In this document: piece by piece, positions 8,521 through 16,806 of the stretch
Numbering within the stretch: the first letter of the stretch is position 1
Layout: each line of letters begins with the position of its first letter
DNA from: an uncultured Tissierellia bacterium
GTDB lineage: Bacteria; Bacillota; Clostridia; Tissierellales; Peptoniphilaceae
Length of the DNA stretch: 64,000 nt
Reading direction: 5' to 3'
Assembly (NCBI GenBank): GCA_937923265.1
Contig: CALAJY010000053.1
Span: 43,878 to 107,877, forward strand
Program-made: the position numbers and the translations under genes
The notes under the pieces: model-generated
The model's database searches: none
What the model was told of the DNA's origin: nothing
What the model saw: only the letters and a program-made list of their open reading frames with translations

Positions 8521-10068
8521 ATGAATTTTCCTGTGATTCAAGCAGCAGGATATGTTTTAGTAAATACTCCCGACATGGTTTTCAATGCCGGGAGTACTTT
8601 TACTACAGAAAAAAAACTTAATCCTGCTTCGGACCTTTTAACGGAGGGCCGTAAACATATTCGTTCGTTTGAGGAATTCAGAAACTACTTACCCAACCAG
8701 ATTTACATCGGTAACGAACGCTATGAAGCGCTGGAAGGGAAGAAAACCCCCTTCACGGAATTAGACTACAAAAATGATGCCACGGAAGGTAAATTCGGTT
8801 CCCTGGTCAAAGAAGAAGAATTTATTGCCACGCTGAAGTATGCGGATGAGTTTGACCTTGTCATTCTGTCCGAGGAATACGTTATCCAGTACAAAGATGC
8901 CGTGGAAAAGCGCTTCCCGGAATTCAGCCATCTCTTCAGCAAGCTGGTTCCCGGAGACATGAGCAAGGCGGACGAACTCATTGAACAGGGTCATGCCATT
9001 GAGCTCTGTGTGGATGGCAAGCGGGTCGGCTATGTTCGCGGAGCGCATGATACGGATGCCAACCTCAATGCCGAGAACATGTTGGAAAACCTAGTTGTCA
9101 AGGCCTCCGGTGCCATCTCTGCTGTAGAGACCCTAAAACATGGCAATATCAAAAAAGAAGAGATTGAATACGTGGTGGAGTGCTCCGAGGAAGCCGCCGG
9201 AGATATCAACCAGCGTGGTGGCGGCAATATCGCCAAGTCCATCGCGGAGATGGTGGGTATGCCCCATGCAACGGGCTCTGATGTCCGCGGCTTCTGTGCG
9301 GCCCCCGTCCATGCCATCACACATGCCGCCGCCCTGGTACAGGCCGGCATCGTGAAGAAGGTCATGGTCGTTGCCGGTGGATGTACCGCAAAACTCGGTA
9401 TGAACGCCCGAGACCACATCAAAAAGGGTCTTCCCATTCTCGAGGATGCCGTTGCGGGATTTGGCATGATCATCGCCGAGAATGACGGAAAGAACCCGGT
9501 CATTCGCACGGATATCGTGGGACGTCACACCGTGGAAACCGGTGCTTCTCCCCAGGCCGTCATCACTTCCTTGGTTCTCAACCCCTTGGAACAACACGGC
9601 TTGAAGATCACGGATGTGGATAAATACGCACCGGAGATGCAGAACCCCGACATTACCAAGCCTGCAGGCGCCGGTAACGTTCCGGAGGCAAACTACAAGA
9701 TGATTGCTGCCCTCGCGGTCACCAAAAAGCAATTGGATCGGAAAGAACTCAAGAACTTCGTGGCAGAAAAAGGCATGGTCGGCTGGGCTCCCACCCAGGG
9801 TCATATTCCCTCCGCCGTTCCTTATGTCGGACACATGATCGACGATCTGACCACGGGAGATCTCAACCGGGCCATGTTAATCGGCAAGGGAAGTCTGTTC
9901 CTGGGACGTCTGACCAACCTCTTCGACGGTCTGTCCATCGTCGTGGAGAGAAACTCCGGAGAACTGGAATCGGAGGCGGAGACTGCCGGTAAATCCGACG
10001 AAGGCGTCAAGAAGGTCATTGTGGAGGCACTGCGCAAGGTTGCGACAGAACTCGCTGAGGAGGAATAA
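8521..10068 (+). CDS. grdC: Glycine reductase complex component C, subunit beta
   Basis: 515-residue large subunit of protein C, which releases acetyl phosphate from the Se-carboxymethyl group on GrdA. The sequence starts MNFPVIQAAGYVLVNTPDMV, as in the family, and contains the thiolase/FabH-like core with GCTAKLGMNARDH. The start is set at 8521 behind TAGGAGCTAAG; an earlier in-frame ATG within grdB has no support. It lies 16 bases after grdB, and the grdD ATG follows its stop by one base, suggesting coupled translation. Confidence 0.95.
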   Translation: MNFPVIQAAGYVLVNTPDMVFNAGSTFTTEKKLNPASDLLTEGRKHIRSFEEFRNYLPNQIYIGNERYEALEGKKTPFTELDYKNDATEGKFGSLVKEEEFIATLKYADEFDLVILSEEYVIQYKDAVEKRFPEFSHLFSKLVPGDMSKADELIEQGHAIELCVDGKRVGYVRGAHDTDANLNAENMLENLVVKASGAISAVETLKHGNIKKEEIEYVVECSEEAAGDINQRGGGNIAKSIAEMVGMPHATGSDVRGFCAAPVHAITHAAALVQAGIVKKVMVVAGGCTAKLGMNARDHIKKGLPILEDAVAGFGMIIAENDGKNPVIRTDIVGRHTVETGASPQAVITSLVLNPLEQHGLKITDVDKYAPEMQNPDITKPAGAGNVPEANYKMIAALAVTKKQLDRKELKNFVAEKGMVGWAPTQGHIPSAVPYVGHMIDDLTTGDLNRAMLIGKGSLFLGRLTNLFDGLSIVVERNSGELESEAETAGKSDEGVKKVIVEALRKVATELAEEE

Positions 10069-10069
10069 G

Positions 10070-11206
10070 ATGAATAAGAAACAAATCGCTGATTCCCTTC
10101 TGCAACTGGCGGACTCCATCGAATCCGGAGAGAGTCAAAACAAGGTGACCATTGCCGTTACCAATTTCGGATCCGAATTAGGAGCGGAAAACGTCAATGA
10201 GGCCATTCGTGCCGCACAGTCCCCCTCCCGCAAGCTCATCGTGGTTGGCTCTCCGGTGGAAGGATTTGAAAGCTATGAAGCGGAAGGCGACCAAAACGTT
10301 GCCGATGTTCTGCAGAAGCTCTTCCGGGAAAAGACCATCGATGCCGCAGTCACCATGCACTATCCCTTCCCCATCGGGGTTTCCACCGTCGGTAAAATCA
10401 TCACCCCTGCCAAGGGCAAGGAGATGTATATTGCAACCACCACGGGAACCACGGACACAAAGCGGGAAAAGGCCATGGTCCTCAATGCCATCAATGGAAT
10501 TGCCTGTGCCAAGGCCAACGGCATTGAAAATCCCACGGTGGGAATCCTGAACGTGGAAGCGGCTCGCATTGTGGAGAAGAAGCTCAAGGCCCTTCAAGAA
10601 GGCGGTTTCCCCATTGAATTCGCCGAATCCGCTCGCGCGGATGGCGGCTGCGTGATGAGAGGAAATGATGTGATCCTGGGAACGCCGGATGTGATGGTCT
10701 GCGATTCCCTCACGGGCAACGTCCTCACCAAGCTCTTCGCCGGCTATACCTCGGGCGGCACCTATGAGACGACAGGCTATGGCTATGGCCCCAGCCTGGG
10801 AGAAGGACATGACCAGCCCGTTCTGATCATCTCGAGAGCTTCGGGAGCCCCCCTGATCAAAAACGCCATCGCCTATGCCGAGAGCTCCGTTCGCGGAAAT
10901 ATCCTGAAGGTGCAGGATCAACTCTACAAACAGGCCCATGAGGCCGGTTTGGATGACCTCCTGGCGGATGATGAGGAATCCTGTCAACCACAGGAGAAGG
11001 TGGAAGCTCCCCCCAAAGAGATTGTGACCGGCGCCGTTCCCGGAATTGATATTCTGGATATTGATAATGCCGTGCAATGCCTCTGGAAGGAAGGAATCTA
11101 TGCGGAAAGCGCCATGGGCTGCACGGGACCGATCATTCAGGTCAGTGAAGCCAATTTGGAGCGGGCAAAAACTCTCCTTCATGAGGGAGGATATATCGAC
11201 GAATAG
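10070..11206 (+). CDS. grdD: Glycine reductase complex component C, subunit alpha
   Basis: 378-residue subunit of protein C that forms acetyl phosphate, related to phosphate acyltransferase/PlsX-like proteins. Cys351 in the segment AMGCTGPIIQVSEAN fits the conserved C-terminal cysteine reported for this subunit. The start is the ATG at 10070, one base after the grdC stop and preceded by GAGGAGGAATAAG. It ends the catabolic part of the operon; the LysR gene follows after 14 bases on the same strand. Acetate kinase for ATP formation is not in this window. Confidence 0.95.
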   Translation: MNKKQIADSLLQLADSIESGESQNKVTIAVTNFGSELGAENVNEAIRAAQSPSRKLIVVGSPVEGFESYEAEGDQNVADVLQKLFREKTIDAAVTMHYPFPIGVSTVGKIITPAKGKEMYIATTTGTTDTKREKAMVLNAINGIACAKANGIENPTVGILNVEAARIVEKKLKALQEGGFPIEFAESARADGGCVMRGNDVILGTPDVMVCDSLTGNVLTKLFAGYTSGGTYETTGYGYGPSLGEGHDQPVLIISRASGAPLIKNAIAYAESSVRGNILKVQDQLYKQAHEAGLDDLLADDEESCQPQEKVEAPPKEIVTGAVPGIDILDIDNAVQCLWKEGIYAESAMGCTGPIIQVSEANLERAKTLLHEGGYIDE

Positions 11207-11220
11207 GAGCAGGGAAAGCC

Positions 11221-12123
11221 ATGGATTTTAAACAGCTGGAAGCCTTTATGGCCGTGGTGAAATACAAGAACTTTTCTCGGGCAGCCGATGCCCTCTATCT
11301 GACGCAGCCAACCATTAGCTCGCATATTCTTGCTCTTGAGCATGAATTACATGTCAGCCTCTTCCTGAGAAGAAGCACCGAAGCGACCCTAACCGAGGCG
11401 GGGAAAAATTTGTATTCCTATGCCAGCCGGATCATGAACCTCCGGGAACAGGCAATCAGCTCACTCCAGGAATCGAAGAAGCTCACCCTTTTCGGGACCC
11501 TCTCCCTATCGGTCTCCTCCGTGATCGGAGAAGTTTGGCTTCCTCGATTTCTCTCCGGCTTTCACCGGGCTCATCCCAGAATTCACTTTCTTGTGGATCA
11601 GTCCGACAGCGACAACGTGGAACAAGTGGTGCTGTCCAACCACACGGACCTGGGTCTCTTGGGCAAGCGCCCGAACCCGGCCCTCGCCTCCCGTGTCCTC
11701 TTCACCGACCGCATGGTTCTGATCACGCCAAAGACGGAGGCCTTTCAAAGCCGTCATGAGCGATCGGATTCCCTCGCTCTGGATGATATTTTGGAAGAGG
11801 AATACATTTGGCGAGAATCCGGATCTGCCACAAGAAATCGCTTTGAACAGGAATTGAAGAAGAAGGGGCGGCTCAATAAGCTTCCCCATTTTACGGCTCT
11901 AATGTCCAACATCGAAGGAATCAAGAGTGCCGTGGAAGAGGGACTGGGCGTCTCCGTCATTTCGGAGTTGGCGGCCCTGGCCCACTCCCACAATCGAAGC
12001 TACCTAATCTTTCACTTTCAGGATTTGGAGCTCAGTCGACAATTCTATTTGGTTTGGAACAAAAATATTCCCCTTTCCCCCTTAGCGGAGGCCTTTCGTG
12101 ATTTCGTTTTGGAGGAACTGTAG
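11221..12123 (+). CDS. LysR-family regulator following the glycine reductase genes
   Basis: 300 residues: an N-terminal winged helix-turn-helix with FSRAADALYLTQPTISSHI, then an effector-binding domain beginning LFGTLSLSVSSVIGEVW. It lies 14 bases after grdD behind GGAGCAGGGAAAGCC and is followed at once by a strong terminator, so it is probably transcribed with the operon. Its place suggests control of grd genes or of amino-acid use, but no operator was identified. It resembles the LysR gene at 2425, so the operon is bracketed by two related regulators. Confidence 0.88.
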   Translation: MDFKQLEAFMAVVKYKNFSRAADALYLTQPTISSHILALEHELHVSLFLRRSTEATLTEAGKNLYSYASRIMNLREQAISSLQESKKLTLFGTLSLSVSSVIGEVWLPRFLSGFHRAHPRIHFLVDQSDSDNVEQVVLSNHTDLGLLGKRPNPALASRVLFTDRMVLITPKTEAFQSRHERSDSLALDDILEEEYIWRESGSATRNRFEQELKKKGRLNKLPHFTALMSNIEGIKSAVEEGLGVSVISELAALAHSHNRSYLIFHFQDLELSRQFYLVWNKNIPLSPLAEAFRDFVLEEL

Positions 12124-12138
12124 GGGAAAAAAGCCAAG

Positions 12139-12178
12139 AAAAAAGGAGAAGCAGCATTCATGCTGCTTCTCCTTTTTT
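12139..12178. terminator. Bidirectional terminator between the LysR gene and proS
   Basis: An 18-bp perfect stem (starting AAAAAAGGAGAAGCAGCA), loop TTCA. A T-run on either strand lets it end both the rightward grd/LysR transcript and the leftward proS transcript. Confidence 0.9.
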
Positions 12179-12192
12179 GTGAGAAAGATTGA

Positions 12193-13638
12193 TTAATAGG
12201 CTCTTGCGATGTGAACCAAATATTTCGCCTCTTCCCCATTCCAGAGGTCCTTCAATCCGCTCTTGTCCTTCTTCTGATTCTCAAAGGACTCACAGCGAAT
12301 GGTTGCCTGGCACTCTTCCTTAATCTGCTTTTCCACTTCCGCGGAGCCCGACCAGGGAGCCACGACAAAGCCCCCCTCCTTGATCAGCCGGTCAAACTCT
12401 TCCTTGCTGTGGGCCAGGTGGGTCTTCTCCTCCATGCGTTTCTTGGCTCTTTGGAGCATCTCCGCCTGCATGACATCCAGGAGGTCTTGGAGTTTCTCTT
12501 CCAGGTGGTCATCCAGGGCCAGACTCACCTTTTCCAAGGTATCCCGTCGAATGACGTCCACCTTTCCTTCCTCAATATCGCGTGGACCCATCTCCAGGCG
12601 GAGCGGATAGCCTTTCATCTCTGCATCTGCAAACTTAAAGCCGGGCGATTTGTCGGTCCGGTCAACCACCATGGGGAAGGTCTTCTTGAGTCGGTCTTCC
12701 AGCCGATCGCAGGCTTCCATGACCCCCTCTTTATGGGTGGCAATGGGAATCAGGATAAGCTTGTGCGGTGCCACCTTCGGTGATAAGACGAGCCCCCGAT
12801 CGTCACTGTGAACCATGATCATGCCTCCAATCGTGCGGGTCGTGATACCCCAGGATGTGGAATTCACATACTTCGTTTCCCCATTCTCGTCTTGGAAGGT
12901 GATATCAAAGGCACGGGCAAAGTTCTCTCCAAAGTGATGAGAAGTGGCTGCTTGCAGGGCCTGTCCATCATACATCAGGGTTTCCAGGGTATAGGTCTTC
13001 TTGGCGCCGGCAAATTTTTCGCTCTCCGATTTCATCCCCGGCACACAGGGAATCGCCAGAATATTCTCCAGCACATCCCGATAGACGCCCAACATCCGCA
13101 GGGCTTCCTGATCGGCATCCTCGGACGTTGCGTGGGCGGTGTGACCCTCCTGCCAGAAAAACTCCCGCGTTCTCAGGAAGGGCCGGGTCGATTTTTCCCA
13201 GCGGACCACGCTCACCCATTGATTGTAGAGAACGGGAAGGTCGCGATAGGAATGAATGATCTTCGAGTAGTGGGTGCAGAACAGAGTCTCCGATGTCGGA
13301 CGAACCGCCAGCCGCTCCGGCAGGACCTCATTGCCTCCTTGGGTCACCCAGGCAACCTCCGGAGCAAAGCCCTCCACATGTTCCGCTTCCTTCATCAACA
13401 GGCTCTCCGGAATGAACAGGGGCATGATGACATTGCTGTGCCCCGTCTCTTTAAAACGGCGGTCCAATTCGCTCTTAATGTTCTCCCAGATTGCGGTTCC
13501 TCGTGGCCGAACAATCATGCAGCCCCGAACCCCCGAGTAATCCGCTAACTCCGCTTTCATACAGATATCGGTATACCACTGTGCAAAATCCTGGTCGCGG
13601 GTTGTGATCTGCTCCACCGCACCTTTGTTCTTTCCCAT
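12193..13638 (-). CDS. proS: Prolyl-tRNA synthetase, short (archaeal/eukaryal-type) form
   Basis: 481-residue class II aminoacyl-tRNA synthetase charging tRNA-Pro. It lacks the bacterial editing insertion and has the short ProS architecture. The catalytic core spans about residues 20-280 with the class II motif 2 region RTREFFWQEGHTAH and motif 3 GITTRTIGGMIMVHSD. The anticodon-binding and C-terminal zinc-binding-like domains follow. This form is frequent in Clostridia. The start is at 13638, seven bases after GAAGGAG; a longer in-frame version would add 13 basic residues without a ribosome site. The gene follows selD by 48 bases and may share its transcript. Confidence 0.95.
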   Translation of the reverse strand: MGKNKGAVEQITTRDQDFAQWYTDICMKAELADYSGVRGCMIVRPRGTAIWENIKSELDRRFKETGHSNVIMPLFIPESLLMKEAEHVEGFAPEVAWVTQGGNEVLPERLAVRPTSETLFCTHYSKIIHSYRDLPVLYNQWVSVVRWEKSTRPFLRTREFFWQEGHTAHATSEDADQEALRMLGVYRDVLENILAIPCVPGMKSESEKFAGAKKTYTLETLMYDGQALQAATSHHFGENFARAFDITFQDENGETKYVNSTSWGITTRTIGGMIMVHSDDRGLVLSPKVAPHKLILIPIATHKEGVMEACDRLEDRLKKTFPMVVDRTDKSPGFKFADAEMKGYPLRLEMGPRDIEEGKVDVIRRDTLEKVSLALDDHLEEKLQDLLDVMQAEMLQRAKKRMEEKTHLAHSKEEFDRLIKEGGFVVAPWSGSAEVEKQIKEECQATIRCESFENQKKDKSGLKDLWNGEEAKYLVHIARAY

Positions 13639-13686
13639 CTTTTGACTCCTTCTTCGCCCACGCGGGCTCCTCTTCACACGATTCGT

Positions 13687-14742
13687 TTAGTCCTCCACAA
13701 TAATGTGGGTTTCTCCCTTTTTCCGACTCCTGACCTGTCCAATTACCGCATGGGATAGGGCGGAATCCTGCAACACCTTCATAACATCCTCTTCCGCTTC
13801 TTCTGCCACGGAAATCAATAAACCACCCGAGGTCTGTGGATCATAAAGAACCCCATCGATTCCGAGCTTCTGGCAGCGAAACTCTAACTTTCCCCGGCAG
13901 AAATTCGCATTTCTTCCCCCGCCACCGCAGGTATAACCCTGGGCCGACAGGCTCAGAACCTCCGGCAAGAGAGGAAGCCGGGAAGCAAAGAGGGTCGCCT
14001 GGTGATCGCAGCCCAGCATCTCCAGAAGATGGCCTGCCAGACCGAAACCGGTGACGTCCGTTAAGGCGTGAACGCCCCGAATTTTTCCCAGGTCCGCCCC
14101 CTCCCGGTTGAGATGAAGCATGGCTTCCAATGCCTTTTCCCGACTCTCCTTGGGCGCATGGTTGGACTTCCCGGCCGTGACCAAGATTCCATTTCCAAGG
14201 GGCTTGGTCAACAGCAAAAGGTCCCCGTCCTGCGGCGAATTGTTCAAGAGAACATGGTCGGGATGACCCACGCCGGTTACGGATAGGCCATAAAGAACCC
14301 CACTGTTATAGATACTGTGACCGCCCGCCAGGGTTGCTCCCGCCTCCAGGACGACATCATTGCCCCCTCGGAGAATCTCTCCAAGGATTTCCAGGTCCCC
14401 ATCCTGCGGAAAGCCAACAATATTCAAGGCGGTCACGGGACGTCCCCCCATGGCATAGATGTCACTCAGGGAATTGGTCGCTGCCACTCGCCCAAAAAGA
14501 TAGGGGTCATCCATCATCGGTGGAAAAAAGTCCAGGGTTTGGATGATCACGGTATCCTCGGAAACGCGGTAGACGGCGGCATCATCCGATGCCTGAAAGC
14601 CCACCAATAAATTGGGGTCCGGCCGTTCCGGTTTTTTTAAAGACGTTAATAAATCTGTCAGTGTTCCCGCACCTAGCTTGGAAGCTCAACCCCCGCTCGT
14701 GCAGGTGATTTTATGTTTTTCTCCAAATGAATTTTGTGCCAT
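13687..14742 (-). CDS. selD: Selenide, water dikinase, itself a selenoprotein (in-frame TGA = Sec19)
   Basis: 351-residue SelD, which makes selenophosphate from selenide and ATP for Sec-tRNA synthesis. The true start is the ATG at 14742 behind AGGGAGAA. Reading on crosses a TGA at 14686-14688 in TSGGUASKLGAGTL, exactly where the catalytic Cys/Sec of SelD sits, and joins the rest of the enzyme without a frame change. The conserved DFFPPMMDDPYLFGR and NSLSDIYAMGG blocks follow. Beginning the gene after the TGA would lose the active site. It lies between the DUF3343 gene and proS on the same strand. The downstream bases TTCC...GGAA could form a small SECIS-like hairpin. Confidence 0.96.
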
Positions 14743-14757
14743 TTCTCCCTCATTTTT

Positions 14758-14991
14758 CTAATAAAAATATTCCTCATAGGGACCCTCACATTGTAGCCCC
14801 TCTGCCTCTGCTATGGTAATGACCTTTTCTTCCTGGCCCGGTTGGCAACACCAAGCAAGCCCGCACCCCGCAGAAATCGATGCCGGAAGGGGAATCAATC
14901 GGCCCAGCTCCTTTGGACAGACCGTTGCCATGGCCATGGCGTCTGTCGTGGAAGGAAAGGCGAACACTATTTTTTTCGTCTTTTGTCGCAT
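14758..14991 (-). CDS. DUF3343 putative Se/S carrier-like protein
   Basis: 77-residue DUF3343 protein (putative Se/S carrier-like family). Visible features are the N-terminal strand KIVFAFPSTTDAMAMA, the SAGCGLAWCC segment with three cysteines and the acidic end. Members recur beside selenium genes and are proposed to carry sulfur or selenium on cysteine; this is not proven. Here it lies 15 bases upstream of selD and below yedF, a context supporting selenide handling. A paralogue is at 31821 in the double-cubane operon. Confidence 0.85.
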   Translation of the reverse strand: MRQKTKKIVFAFPSTTDAMAMATVCPKELGRLIPLPASISAGCGLAWCCQPGQEEKVITIAEAEGLQCEGPYEEYFY

Positions 14992-15023
14992 GGGATCCCT
15001 CGGTCCTTCGAAAAATTTACAAT

Positions 15024-15055
15024 AAAAGAGAGCGGGAGTGCATCCTCCCGCTCTC
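15024..15055 (-). terminator. Terminator between yedF and the DUF3343-selD genes
   Basis: An 11-bp perfect stem GAGAGCGGGAG/CTCCCGCTCTC followed by TTTT on the minus strand. It separates yedF from the downstream genes, so read-through or another promoter must feed DUF3343-selD. Confidence 0.8.
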
Positions 15056-15063
15056 TTCTCCGC

Positions 15064-15408
15064 TTATGGACGGACGACTTTGGCGGCATTCAGCTGCTCG
15101 TTCACAATATCCTGCATATTCGTGATGGTTCCCACGGCAATCTTTTCTTTAAGTTCGAAGTAGCCGGCACAGGTTCCGCAGGTACGAATCTCTACCCCTG
15201 CTTCTTCCAGCTTCTTCAGGTCTTCCACCGTTTCCGCTCCTTCGGCAACGAGCTTGGCTCCCGTGTTATAAAAGAGGATCAATTGCGGTAAATTTTCCGC
15301 CTGACTCAGCGAAAAAAGATAGGCTTTCATCAATTGTTTCCCTAAATCATCCTGGCCATTCCCGAGGCACTCAGAAGCAATTACAACAACGGTTTTTCCT
15401 TCTGCCAT
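15064..15408 (-). CDS. yedF: YedF-like selenium metabolism protein lacking the TusA domain
   Basis: 114 residues matching the C-terminal DsrE/DsrF-like half of YedF, with VVIASECLGNGQDDLGKQLM and the cysteine pair CGTC. Usual YedF proteins have about 200 residues, with an N-terminal TusA (SirA) domain bearing CPxP. Here the protein starts directly with the DsrE-like half at an ATG preceded by AGGAAGGAAGAAAA, and no TusA piece is seen upstream. YedF co-occurs with Sec genes, and its exact function is unknown. It is divergent from tRNA-Sec. Confidence 0.85.
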   Translation of the reverse strand: MAEGKTVVVIASECLGNGQDDLGKQLMKAYLFSLSQAENLPQLILFYNTGAKLVAEGAETVEDLKKLEEAGVEIRTCGTCAGYFELKEKIAVGTITNMQDIVNEQLNAAKVVRP

Positions 15409-15526
15409 TTTTCTTCCTTCCTTTCTTTGCATCCATAATGGGATGCATTTTCTGCGATATTCTCCAGCCTTATTTTATGTGATATTCCGGATTTTCTCAA
15501 GTTCTCGCCCTCCCTTTCCCCATCTA

Positions 15527-15535
15527 TGATATAAT
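15527..15535 (+). promoter_or_regulatory. Extended -10 promoter of tRNA-Sec
   Basis: TGATATAAT, a TG-N extended -10 with a perfect TATAAT, 16 bases before the tRNA 5' end. No good -35 is seen at 17 bases. The same TGATATAATG appears upstream of selA on the minus strand (27862-27871). Confidence 0.65.
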
Positions 15536-15551
15536 GTTCGGGCAACCTTAT

Positions 15552-15646
15552 GGGGGTAAATGAGTTTCTGGTGTGCTCTGCGGTCTTCAAAACCGTTGCG
15601 AGAGGAGTTCCTCTTGGGTAGGTTCGATTCCTACTTGCTCCCGCCA
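15552..15646 (+). tRNA. selC: Selenocysteine tRNA, anticodon TCA
   Basis: A 95-base tRNA-Sec including an encoded CCA. It has an 8-bp acceptor stem (GGGGGTAA with TTGCTCCC), a long extra arm (GCGAGAGGAGTTCCTCTTG), the T-arm GTAGG-TTCGATT-CCTAC and anticodon TCA at 15587-15589 in CTTCAAA. The long acceptor and long variable arm are diagnostic. SelA, SelB and SelD in this window are its partners for reading UGA as Sec. Confidence 0.97.
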
Positions 15647-15647
15647 T

Positions 15648-15688
15648 AAAAAGGCAGGTCGATTTTTCGACCTGCCTTTTCTTTTTTT
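15648..15688. terminator. Terminator after tRNA-Sec
   Basis: Stem AAAAGGCAGGTCGA/TCGACCTGCCTTTT, loop TTTT, then CTTTTTTT. The A-run on the other side allows it also to end the leftward kinase transcript. Confidence 0.9.
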
Positions 15689-15711
15689 GTTCCCCTTCTC
15701 GATATCGATGC

Positions 15712-16806
15712 CTAGCTTTCGATGGTCTCAAGCATGGCCTGCAGGTCGGGAAGGGAGCGGCGAATTTCCCCAGCCAGTTTCAGTTGGGTCCGCGCCCGGT
15801 CCAGGTTCTGTCCGGGTCGTTGGCATTTAAAGTAATGATCCCCGTCCAAATAATCCGCCAGGAAGCGAATCCCACATTCCAGGGTCATCAGATACGCTCC
15901 CCAGGCGAGGCTCCTTCTCTCTTCTTCGCAGAGGAACGATCCCGTTTCCTCGAGATAGGCCTCCAGGAAAGCCCGGTAGTACTCCTTCTGAAAACGGACC
16001 TTCTGCAGGTTGGGCTCGTCTTCCGCCCCCGAAGAGGCCCCCATCCGAATCGCATCGCCGAAATCAAAGGCCACCAGACCCGGCATGATGGTATCCAGAT
16101 CAATCACACACAGGGCTTGGCGACTGGTCTCATCAAAGAGAATATTGTTTATCTTCGTGTCGTTGTGGGTCACCCGAACGGGGAGTTTTCCCGCTTTCCA
16201 CCCCTTCATTAAATGGGCCCCATCCTCTTCCATGGCAAGGGCCTGCTCCATCTCTTCTTGGGCATCTTTTCCTCTCCCCAGGGGATCTCGATCCATGGCC
16301 GCATGGAGCTGCGCAAACCGTTTCGGCGTATCGTGAAAATTCGGAATCACCTCGTAAAGATCTTCCGCCGGGAAATCCTGAAGCAGGCGAAGGAAGTGGC
16401 CAAAGCCTTTTGCCGCCTGGGCGAAGTCCTCGATGCCGGTGACCTTCTGTAGAGTGTAACAGGAACCGATGTACGAGTACATCCGCCAATACGTGCTTCC
16501 CGTCTGCGCTCCCAACCTTCCATCCTTGGCTTTTAAAAGGTGGAGGGTCTGTCGTTGCTCCTCCCCGCCCTCTTCCCGAATTCGCTGTCGCAGGTAGGTC
16601 GTGACCGCTGAGAAATTTTCCAGAACCCGGTAGGGTTCCCGGAAGACCAGGGGATTGATGCGCTGAAGGATATAGTAGTCGCCCCCCTCGAGTTCCACGC
16701 GATAGGTATCGTTGATGTGTCCCTGTCCCCAGGGAAGAATCTCTTTGACGGGGGAAGGCAGCGCGAAGCGCCGGACAATGTCTTCCGCTTTACAGGTCCG
16801 GGTCAT
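15712..16806 (-). CDS. APH-fold sugar kinase, probable N-acetylhexosamine 1-kinase
   Basis: 364-residue protein of the phosphotransferase enzyme family (aminoglycoside-phosphotransferase fold). The nucleotide-loop region is near GQGHINDTYRVE. The catalytic loop VTHNDTKINNILFD and the metal-binding VIDLDTIMPG follow. This arrangement matches NahK, which phosphorylates GlcNAc/GalNAc at C1 after phosphorolysis of lacto-N-biose or galacto-N-biose. Its position at the end of the GH112 operon strongly supports that role. The ATG at 16806 overlaps the end of the ABC ATPase gene by 17 bases and follows GAGGACGG. No uridylyltransferase or epimerase gene of the classic lnp pathway is next to it. Confidence 0.8.
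   Translation of the reverse strand: MTRTCKAEDIVRRFALPSPVKEILPWGQGHINDTYRVELEGGDYYILQRINPLVFREPYRVLENFSAVTTYLRQRIREEGGEEQRQTLHLLKAKDGRLGAQTGSTYWRMYSYIGSCYTLQKVTGIEDFAQAAKGFGHFLRLLQDFPAEDLYEVIPNFHDTPKRFAQLHAAMDRDPLGRGKDAQEEMEQALAMEEDGAHLMKGWKAGKLPVRVTHNDTKINNILFDETSRQALCVIDLDTIMPGLVAFDFGDAIRMGASSGAEDEPNLQKVRFQKEYYRAFLEAYLEETGSFLCEEERRSLAWGAYLMTLECGIRFLADYLDGDHYFKCQRPGQNLDRARTQLKLAGEIRRSLPDLQAMLETIES

Noticed and set aside
9133..9834. Long antisense open frames inside grd and other strongly coding genes
   Set aside because: They are mirror frames caused by codon bias, without ribosome sites or recognisable domains.
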